NCBI RefSeq assembly: GCF_032854445.1
Contig: NC_088301.1
Coordinates: 53,927,187-53,991,186, forward strand
DNA length: 64,000 bases
Source of the DNA: Liolophura sinensis
Taxonomy: Eukaryota; Mollusca; Polyplacophora; Chitonida; Chitonidae
Reading direction: 5' to 3'
Both the position numbers and the translations under genes were made by a program. Each line of letters starts with the position of its first letter. The first letter of the stretch is position 1. Below, piece by piece: positions 55,219 to 64,000 of the stretch. Below the pieces are notes generated by a model, which did no database searches, was not told the DNA's origin, and saw only the letters and a list, made by a program, of their open reading frames with translations.

Positions 55219-56024
55219 TAAATCAATAGTGTAATCTAGATCGTTATAGGGAATTGAAATATTAACAAATGGTTATTGGTAGAAATTTCTAACCATGGTA
55301 AGGTTAGGGTTTCTCTTAAATTCTTCTTTTTGTTTTATTGATTTTTTTTTCTTTTTTTTTTTTTTTTTTTGCACACCACAAAGAAGGCAAGGCAGGTATA
55401 TATACAGTCCATTGAGGTCTACCTCAAGGAAGAGCATATGCAGGGTTGTTTTGTTAACAGAACTGCCCACACATACATATGGACCTAGGTCAAGCTGACC
55501 TCTGTTTCTTGTTCACTGAAGGGTGCACCCTAGCATGACCCATGTGTGGCATAGGCTATTATTCACATGGACATGGTCAGCCACTGTTATGGGTAAGTTC
55601 ATCAATTCCCCAAAACACACTATGCATTGCTGTATTTTCAGTTCTTTATAATTTTTTAAACAAATTATTTAAGATAATATGAAATAAATTAAGATATAGT
55701 AAAAGTAACTGTTTGGCAGAATACATGATAATTTAGGCTATTGCATTTATGTAGAGGAATATTAAGTGATTGTAAGTTTGTAACACTAAGTAAGATCAAA
55801 CTTGCAGTATTATGAGAATAACTATATGCACCAGTGTAGACTAACACTATATGCAAGGCTGCTTTTAAAGATGAACAAGATAACTAAGTTTATGGTGTGA
55901 ACTTTTGTAACACTGACCTACTTAGGCTAAAAATAGTCATTAGCACTAATAGTTTGCATTAAGTCAGCTAAAAGAAGTAAAAGCGTTTAGTCTTACAAAT
56001 TCCCCTTATTTTTATATTTTTCAG
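55219..56024. other. Intergenic DNA, nothing recognised
   Basis: Contains a poly-T/TTC tract at about 55338-55370 and otherwise unique AT-rich DNA. It ends at the acceptor TATTTTTCAG (56024) of an APMAP leader exon, so part may be the first APMAP intron. Confidence 0.5.
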
Positions 56025-56110
56025 AGTGCGTTTAAAACTGTTTGAGTAAGCAAGAAGCACACCAGTCTCCACATCAGTTTTGGTATACATTCACATTCTG
56101 ATATAGAAAG

Positions 56111-59100
56111 ATGAAGAAGTTGACTGATAACCAAAAGGCTGTTGTGTCTGGAACTAACAGGTAAATGGGAGGACTGTTTATTTACTTACTGTCTGAAGCA
56201 TTGATATGATTTTTGTCCTTTAGGTATAGACTTACAACAACAAACATCTGAGTGAGTGAGTGAGTGCTTGGGGTTTAACGTCGTACTCAACAATTTTTCA
56301 GTCATATGACGACGAAGGAATCATTAGGGTGCATGTACGTGTAATGTGCCTTCTTGTTGCAGGACAGATTTCCACCGCTCTTTTATTTAGTGCTGCTTCA
56401 CTGAGACGACTTACCGAAGGCAAGTAAGCCGCCCCGCCCGAGCCATTATACTGATACGGGTCAACCAGTCGTTGCACTATCTCCTTCATGCTGAACGCCA
56501 AGCGAGGAAGTTACAACTTCCTCTTTTAAAGTCTTAGGTGTGACTCGATCAAGGATTGATCCTGGATCTACCAGTCCCGAAGCGGATGCTCTACAAACTG
56601 TGCTATCCGGGCCGGTACAAACATCTGAACTGGCAGTGTTGACAAGTCTTTCAAATTAGGTTTACTTTTGTTGCCATATTATATATACAAGCATGCATGT
56701 GTATGATATGCCTGTTCTTCAGTAAATAGTGAAAAAAAATGACCTAAATTTATGCAACTGTATGCATTTAATTATTTCTTTGTAATGTGTGTTGTAATGA
56801 CACAAAAAAGAATTTCGTCTTGAATTATATGTTTGGTGTGAACACTAAGTTTTTCTGATAAGAAATTAACCAAACTTCACAGACAAATCTTAATTGACCT
56901 GGCTATAGGGTGGATAAATAAGTTAGAATCATGACAAAATGTTTCCCTTGAAAAAGTCTGAACTTTAGGTGAAATATAGTAGGCTACAAATGACATTTTT
57001 TTTTACATCTGTTGTAGAAAGGCATTGTTGCTGTCTATATGTGTTGGGGCCTTCGCACTGATTGTATATCTGATTCCATCACCTATTGACCCTAAACCTT
57101 TCAGGTAGGTAGAATGTTGCAGGTTTAGTTTGGATAGGAAATTATAAGTACATTTGCTGGATTTATATCTGTAATGTATATTTAGAATCCGGTTAGAAGC
57201 TGTAATATGTCTGAAATGAGAGACTAAGGTTCATCTTAACATAAACTTTTTTCTGTATGGTTTGTTACTTTTTTAAAAATTTTATTCATCCAGATTTGAC
57301 AAGCCACCACCAAAATTAGAAGGCCCTTTAGCTCCAAATTTTAACCTCCAGAAGGCAAGAAAACTCTTTGAGGGTAAAGTTGCTGGCCCAGAATCATTTG
57401 CAGTCGACAAAAATGGTAGGTGCACTTGATTGAAATGTGTGGGACAGTTTTACTGACACATTGAAGACAAAGTAAAGGCCAGAGTACATTTCAACCACAT
57501 ATAGGATTTTGTTTATTTAATTAATCCCCTACCAGTACCTGAATGTTTTAGTCAATTTTTTTTTTCAGAATGATGTTTTATTCTGATGTGATGTGTTACA
57601 TGGGTAGTGGCCATGTCTTGCAAAAGCAATGCATTCAGGACGCTAGTTTTTTTTTTTGAATATGATTTATGAAGAAACAAGTCATTTTCTGTTGTATGTC
57701 TGGTATGTATTACAGAATTTTCTTTCATTATTGTATAATCGTATTTATGACGGTAATCTTCATCTTCATCATGTGTATGTATTTGTGCATTGTAGGTAAA
57801 ATTTACACTGGTGGTTCTGATGGCAAGATTTGGGGATTCCAAAGTGGACAAATCCAGCTTGTGGCTATTACTGGCAAAAATCATTCAAATTGTGGTAAGT
57901 CTTTCATTGCTATACTTATGTTTTATCTTGTTGGGAAGTGTCTAAAGCAAAAACTGTCATCATATAAGTGAAATATTCTTGAGTACTTTGTAAAACACCA
58001 ATCAAATAAATAAGTAAATAAATAAAGTGAAGTGTCATGTAGCCTGTGAGTAAGGTGCATGGCTCTCATGATGAGAGATACAGTGTGTTGGTTCAGTCCC
58101 AGCCTTGGATGGGGAATTTATAAATTCCACCACTCTCACTGTTAGTATCGTGAATCATGATGAATATTTGAATTTTGCACTGGGATCCTATTTTTATTTG
58201 TAGGTAGTTTTGAGCTTGAGCCAGTTTGTGGCCGTCCTAAAGGGATGAAGGTGGACAAGGGAGGTAACCTAATTGTAGCAGATGCTTATCTGGGATTACT
58301 GAAGGTCTCTTTACCAGCAGGAAATATTCAGGTCTTGATACCAAACAACAAAGGTATGTAGGACAGATTTGTATTTACATTCTTCCACTTTTCCAAGGCT
58401 AATTACTTTTGCTTATTATGGAAAAGACCGACTGGAATGTAGTTGGTAGCTATAGAATTTTCGATTGATCTTAAAGCATTTCATTGTTTGGTCAAATTTA
58501 GAAATCAGTTTTGAAATTTACATTTAGGTTAAAGCAGTAACGCTTACTATGTGTTTTAAACTCCTCTGCCACCATATCCAAAGGCCAGCCTGAGTTATAT
58601 TATTGAAGCAACTAAGTGTAAAAATATGGATATTCAGTGTTAACCAAATGTCTTTAAATTTAGGCTTTTTATTTTATTTTATTTTTTTGTATTTTTGACT
58701 TTTACATTTTTGTTTCGTTATTTTAGGATTGGGTGGAGTGCCATTTAAGTTTCTGAATGGACTTGACATGTCAGAAGATGATGTTGTGTATTTCACAGAT
58801 TCCTCCACTAAATGGGACAGAAGGCACCATAAATATGAGGTCTGTGTATTTGTAATGTCACTGAGTAGTTTCCTTTAATTTGCCAATGATGGTGTGGTTT
58901 ATTTATTTTTTTTTTTGCACTACAAATGTATTCACAGAACAGTCGATGTAGGTTACCTACACACATTAATCAGCAGTCATATGCAAATTATTTTGTAAAT
59001 GTGTTGTAGAAGAAAGTAAGTTAGATTCATTTGTTTTACAGGTGATTGAGACAAATAATTATGGGAGGCTGTTTGAGTATGATCTAAAGACTGGACGCAG

Positions 59101-61331
59101 TAAAGTGCTGCTTTCAGAGCTGTACTTGGCCAGTGGAGTGGCCTTATCATCAGATGAGAGCTACCTCCTGGTGTCAGAAATGAGTGTGTGCCGTATACAA
59201 AAGTAAGTTTGTAAATTTTATAATATGTGCTGTAAGATAAAGTATGAGTTATAAGTACATACCTCATTATAGCGTTCATGTAGCTAATCTTCCATTTAAA
59301 CCTTCATATAGTCACTATATATCGACTTTCTGAGCTCTGATGAGTGTGTAATTGCATGTGTGTAAAGTAAAGTAAAACTGCCAGAATTTCTTGTTTCTCT
59401 CAGTCATTTCTGGTGTATGCTCAATCTGCCATTATTATGGTGTAATTGATTAAATTTTTTTAAATTATTGCTTAAATGATTTTCTAGTTCTGAGATATGT
59501 GGATTGCTTATTTAAATACTTTTAGATATTACCTGAAGGGCCCAAAGGTAGGGAAATCAGAGTTACTTCTGGATAATCTACCTGGTTACCCAGATAACAT
59601 CAGACTTAACAGCCGTGGTAACTTTTATGTTGGTTTGGCCTCTGTGAGATATGAAGGGTCAGGTGTGACAAAACCTTTCCTAGACGTCGTCGCACCATTT
59701 CCAGCAGTGAAACGGTTTGTTGCAAAGGTGAATGTCAGCAGTCATATTATTTATATTTTTAGTATAATATTATGTTAGTTTTTATATTTTATATATATAA
59801 TATTACTTTAGTATTACAATGAATGATCCTACTTTATTATTAAGATATAAGTGAAATTTGTGCACTCTGCATAAATTATATAGTGGCAATAGTAATGATT
59901 ACTCAGGAAAAAGGGAGAAAAAACATTTTAAAAAAAATGAAAAGGAATGTCTGGGATGTGACCCCCACACTGCCAGGTATCAGATACAGTGGGCCTAGTA
60001 CTATAATCCAACATAGAGATTAAGTGCCTTTGATCTTCTGCTCATAGCCAAGAATAAAAGACAAAAAGAATACATTTGTTGCAAACTTGATGCCTATTCC
60101 CACAGTAAACTGCTGTGACAAGTTTCATGCAGTCTTGAATCAATTTTGGAGAAAACCAGAATGATTTCTGAAAAGTGTTTTGACGATGATGTGAAAACCA
60201 CAACTTGAATGGGAATAATCCTATGAAATTAAATGTTCAATCCAATTGTGTAGTTTTCACAGGTGACCTACTTTAGCTCTATTTTCATCGGCTAGCTCAA
60301 GCCTAATTTACTCACAGAAATGTCTCATATTAAGAAGTTTTAATTGCCAAATCATTTCAATTTCGGCTGTTGAGCTGAATGCCAGTCATCCATTCAATTG
60401 CTAGGAGAGACAAGGTACGAGTTGAAGAAGAAAACATAAAAATGATACTAAAATCAGATGACAACTTAATTGCAGATTTTCGATTTTTGGTTTTAGAAGG
60501 AAAGGGTGTTTGGAAATATTTTTGTATTTTTGGTATTTGGGACCACCTCTTGGTATTTTGCATAATGCTGTTCTAAATAAGGCATGTGCTGCTTGTCAAA
60601 TATATTTATTTGAATGTAAATTTGTTGTTTATATCCAAACATATGTATTTAGTCTGAATTATGATAATGTTTATGAATATATTAAAAACATAAAAATATG
60701 ATCAGAATCTGGGTGGAACACATTTGTCAGCCGAAAAGATCAAATTCTAGTGGTAATATGTTTATTAAATGTGTGTTACATCCTCATTCATAACATTATT
60801 ATGCAAAGACAGTATATTCCTAGAAGTGATCCCAAATACACAAACATTATTTTTAGGTGTCTTTATCTCTTTAAGAAAAATCGAGAAGAAAAAAATATTT
60901 AAGACCACTTTTCACACTCTTTTATCTGAACTTCATGTAATTTTTACATTTTCTCCACCCTTAATCCCCAGTTTTGGACTGATGATTCATGGTATCAGAT
61001 GGGTTATGGTTGTTTTATAATCCATGGTACATGTACATCCATGTTTGTAAGATTATGGTTGTTGTGGTTAACACTTGCTAACAGGTGCAACTGATTTGTG
61101 TGTTTTTGCTAATTTTTTCAGGTTTTGCCATTTTGGGTGTACAGTATATTTCTTCCAAAGCACTCTATGTTGTTGGAGATCACAGGAGATGGGGCTATTC
61201 TGGGAAGTCATCATGATCCAACGGCTGATGTATTGTCTGGAATCAGTGAGGGTTTCCAATATTTGGATAAGGTGTACATTGGACATTTTGCTTCAACATT
61301 TATTGGAGAAATTTCTGTAAATGATCTCTGA
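56111..61331 (+). CDS. APMAP: Adipocyte plasma membrane-associated protein (strictosidine synthase-like)
   Basis: Exons: 56111-56160, 57018-57104, 57294-57415, 57796-57894, 58204-58353, 58727-58839, 59042-59202, 59526-59727, 61122-61331; 397 residues (human about 416), all GT-AG and in phase. The leader exon starts at 56025 after TTTTTCAG. A short basic cytoplasmic N-terminus (MKKLTDNQKAVVSGTNRK) is followed by one membrane anchor (ALLLSICVGAFALIVYLI), making a type II membrane protein. The rest is a six-bladed beta-propeller of the strictosidine synthase/gluconolactonase type: GPESFAV, GKIYTGGSDGKIW, CGRPKGMKVD, NLIVADAYLGLLKV, VYFTDSSTKWDRRHHKYE, GRLFEYDLKTG, LPGYPDNIRLNSRGNFYVGL, and a C-terminal YLDKVYIGHF. 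Vertebrate APMAP has arylesterase-like activity and sits in the plasma membrane and ER; its physiological substrate is unsettled. A polyadenylation signal AATAAA is at 62157-62162. Confidence 0.96.
56251..56618 (-). mobile_element. SINE family A, full length
   Basis: Read from 56618 on the minus strand, it starts CCGGCCCGGATAGCACAGTT, with box A-like TAGCACAGTTTG and GAGCATCCGCTTCGGGAC, then GATCCAGGATCAATCC, and ends at TTGAGTACGACGTTAAACCC and CACTCACTCACT. It also contains an insertion (ATTACACGTACATGCACCC) near its 3' end that the 3546 copy lacks. It lies in APMAP intron 1. Confidence 0.92.
57965..58150 (+). mobile_element. SINE family B tail followed by a family C copy
   Basis: 57965-58028 is a family B 3' end (GTGAAATATTCTTGAGTACT, CACCAATCAAATAAATAAGT). 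Directly after it, 58030-58150 has a tRNA-like head (TAGCCTGTGAGTAAGGTGC, box B-like TTGGTTCAGTCCCAGCC) and the family C body TTGGATGGGGAATTTATAAA. In an APMAP intron. Confidence 0.7.
59728..61121 (+). other. Last APMAP intron, nothing recognised
   Basis: 1.4 kb of AT-rich sequence. No exon of the family is missing between the exons joined here, since the propeller reads straight on from AVKRFVAK to VLPFWVYS. Confidence 0.7.
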
Positions 61332-61479
61332 TGTTTTTCTTCTTAATGTTAGATCAGAAAAGTTAGTCGGTGGTTAGTGGTAGGCAATTGGTTCAAAGGG
61401 ACCAGTCCTTACTTTTTCAAACTTTTACATTAAAAAAATCTCTTATCCTTTGAAATACATAATACCAAATTTTACACAG

Positions 61480-61975
61480 CATACATCTGTGGGGCAAGTA
61501 GGCAATTCAACGGCGATTTGATTGTAGTCAGATGATGTCAGCTTTGGTGTCAACTGAAAGAGATTTAGAAGTTATGTATGATGTGTAAGTTTGGTTGCTC
61601 TAGACCATTTACTGTTGCCTGTGTGAGCCAGATGGCTATTCGACCTGTGTGAGCCAGATGGCTATTCGACATGATTTGATTGTAGCGCTCCTGAAGTCTG
61701 TTGGTGTCGGCTTTGATGTCGGGTGAAAGATGATCAGAAGTGCTGTACATTGTGTGAATTTAGTTGCTCAAGATCATTTAGTATTGTGTGTGTAGGCCAG
61801 TAGGCGATTCGATGGCAATTCCGTTGCAACTTTAGTGAAAGAGAATCAGAAGTAATGCATTTTCTGTAAGTTTCGTTGCTGTAGGCATTTTGGCTTTGCT
61901 TATAAGAGCCAGTAGCGCCCCCTGGAGTCAGATGGTGTCAGCTTTAGTGTCAGGTGAAAAAGGGTAACAAGAGGT
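61480..61975. repeat. Degenerate tandem repeat in APMAP 3' flank
   Basis: A unit with GTGTCAGCTTTGGTGTCAAC, GAAAGAGATTTAGAAGT, TAAGTTTGGTTGCTCTAGA and GCCAGATGGCTATTCGA recurs about three to four times with period near 120-180 bp (for example GTGTCGGCTTTGATGTCGGG at about 61705 and GTGTCAGCTTTAGTGTCAGG at about 61935). Inside it, TGTGTGAGCCAGATGGCTAT is directly duplicated with a 26-base step at about 61619 and 61645, which is a recent event. It lies inside the probable 3' UTR. Confidence 0.8.
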
Positions 61976-62219
61976 GTATATTAAGATCTACACTCATACT
62001 TACAAATGTATATATATATAAGTATGCTTACAGCATGCTTAACTGTATTTGTTTCAAAACATATGTTTGTAGTTTTTTTTACACAATCTGTATCATAATT
62101 TGTTTTTATACATTTGTACTTTAGAGACCGACATTGATTAACAACTTACTGGTTGAAATAAACTGATATGTATTAAGTGCTTGATATATTTGTGCAGTTT
62201 TCGTATTGCTCATGTTTAA

Positions 62220-62395
62220 AAAAGAAGCCTGTCTTTCAGTCATGGTTACAATCCCAGCCTTGGCCAAGGAATTTGTTGACACTCCACTCTGGCCATTTAT
62301 GGGACCCGGGTGACAAAAAGTAGTTGATGAGGCACTAGTGGCCATTTGCGTAGTCTGTTGTTTGTTGAAGACCACTTGTCTTTCAGAAATATGTC
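62220..62395 (+). mobile_element. SINE family C copy, tentative
   Basis: GGTTACAATCCCAGCCTTGG (B-box-like), AAGGAATTTGTTGACACTCC, then GGCCATTTATGGGACCCGGG and GAAGACCACTTGTCTTTCAG. This shares block order with 39985-40210 and 45860-45970. Confidence 0.6.
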
Positions 62396-62882
62396 GTGTA
62401 TATCTTTAATTATTTGACAGCTTTAAAACTAGCATGAAACTTGAAAATTTGCAGTAATAGGCCTTTATGATCGAGGAATAGTATACATTTGTCTGTTATA
62501 AGCTTTATATGCCTTTCAGTGGAATAATCTTGGACTTGTTTTGTTGTGGCACAGCATTTTGAGTAATTCTATACCAAATGCCAATTGTCTCTGCATTTGT
62601 TTTACCTAATTCTGCCTAAGCCATGGTACTAGGGGCGTGCAATTTACTACTATTTAAACATTTACACAAACATTTAGATTAAAACCCTAATCGAGGTAAA
62701 TCAACAAGAAGCCCCATTTCATCGGCTGCGTGTGACCATTAGCCAGTTATTACACTGTCGTCTCAGTTTTTTTTTCTCTGTGTGATGTAATTCTTTTATT
62801 ATACATGTAGTATTATTAATGTGCTATTTGTATTTACGTTTTTCCCAACATCTGGTGAAGGGTTAGTTAGAAATTTTCAAGG

Positions 62883-62885
<3 letters not shown>

Positions 62886-62965
<80 letters not shown>
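62886..62965. repeat. (TA)n(TG)n compound microsatellite
   Basis: About 35 bases of alternating TA (62886-62920) run straight into about 45 bases of TG with one TA interruption (62921-62965). Likely length-variable between individuals. Confidence 0.98.
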
Positions 62966-62968
<3 letters not shown>

Positions 62969-64000
62969 CATTGTTGTTCCACCATATGTATTCAATCACT
63001 AAGCTCAAGCTCTAAGCTTAAAAACGCTTCTTCTTTGAAACCAGTCTGACAAGGTTTTCCAGATGGTATGCTTTTCTATGTAATCATGAATCTTTTCCTT
63101 GTAATTGGTGCCTGTTCCAATACTTTGTATGGTGTTAAAACTGCTTCTTGCTTTCTCGTCAATCTCATGGACATCTTGAAAAAGCGCTATAAATGCCAAG
63201 CAGTTTGGCGGGATTCTGGTGTAGCCTTTGAGAATTGTTGGCCCCAAAACGATTAGCCTTCAGCAGCGATGTTTATTCCTGGCCTCGAAATGATTGGACT
63301 GGACGTCGCTGTAATCACACAACGGTACGGAAATGTGCGATACAGATCGCAAGTTGGATATTGACGTGTATATACGGTATATCTATCAACCGTTAACTCG
63401 TTAACATTTGTGTTAAAATTGTACTAGCAAACAGATTATTTGTATTTAATCGTGCATCACATACGAGGTTTATGTATCGTGGCTTCCGTTATCTACATGT
63501 GCAAACGTAGCTCCGTAAATCCAGACTAGGCCTAAATGAGCCAAGTACAAATACATGGAAAAGACGGCTAATAATTTCATTGCTATTCATGGGCTACACA
63601 TTTAATTCTTTTTCGTAGAATGTTACCACATGATTGACACCAATATTGACCTTTGCAAAGCAATAAACTAATATGATCTGGGAAATGGGTAGGCAATTTG
63701 TCAGAACAAATTGTCGTTAGATTGACTCGTATTGAAATATACTGCGTTGGTGCAGAACGTCTTGGGAACCAATGAGAATGCCGCATTTCGCACGCGTTTA
63801 TTCTAAGGTCCTTTGCTGCAACATTTACAACTGGTGGAAGACGGATGTCAGTTGCCCCTCTTCAGCTATCGAACAGGGCAAGGGAGATATTACCAACAGG
63901 GGTCATTCCCTTGTTGCCACCCGACCGGAGAGATTGAGAAAGTTCACAGGTTCTGATCCCATTTAGACCAACATCACTGATCTGACCCTCCAATGATTGG
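62966..64000. other. No gene recognised up to the window end
   Basis: A minus-strand frame at 63005-63247 is open for 80 codons but has no ATG (it would begin at a TTG) and no family resemblance. Part of it includes AAAAAGCGCTATAAATGCC, a kind of sequence I associate with the 3' tails of LINE/SINE elements. The GC-richer region with CpGs at about 63240-63520 could be near a promoter of a gene lying to the right, but there is no direct sign of one. Confidence 0.4.

Noticed and set aside
63005-63247. 80-codon minus-strand frame near the right end
   Set aside because: No ATG, a stop just upstream, and it overlaps sequence like a transposon tail (AAAAAGCGCTATAAATGCC).

Overview
This is a 64-kb piece of nuclear DNA from an animal, most likely a marine lophotrochozoan (mollusc, brachiopod or similar). 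The genes are split by many GT-AG introns, and the DNA is AT-rich. It carries tRNA-derived SINEs whose tails resemble repeats I know from mollusc and brachiopod DNA. I cannot name the species. I rebuilt all gene models by joining exons by hand, checking splice dinucleotides, codon phase and family similarity.

Layout. 1-2690 is a 35-bp minisatellite. 5135-22917 (+) holds 26 exons of a large receptor: the end of a Sema domain, three PSI modules, plexin-type IPT repeats, a transmembrane helix and a MET-like kinase domain whose catalytic Asp is Asn. Its 5' exons are outside the window or not recognisable. 22918-29548 is 3' UTR and repeat-rich intergenic DNA. 29549-35692 (-) is HROB, an OB-fold recombination factor. 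36688-45467 (+) is COQ2, the quinone-biosynthesis prenyltransferase, arranged head-to-head with HROB. 47269-53502 (-) is ZMYND10, a dynein-arm assembly factor, tail-to-tail with COQ2. 56111-61331 (+) is APMAP, a membrane-anchored beta-propeller protein. The rest is 3' flank, tandem repeats, a TA/TG microsatellite and DNA in which I recognise no gene. The five genes do not form a pathway.

The two most interesting points are these. (1) COQ2 has two tandem versions of one exon (41277-41408 and 41757-41890). They are homologous, share the same entry phase and differ at the positions that, as I recall, separate ubiquinone-type from rhodoquinone-type COQ-2 in nematodes. The upstream copy lacks one G in each of two G runs, so it is either a decayed exon or a working alternative exon damaged by homopolymer sequencing errors. 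(2) The receptor joins a plexin-like ectodomain to a MET-like kinase domain that looks like a pseudokinase (HRN for HRD, DYG for DFG, activation-loop tyrosines gone).
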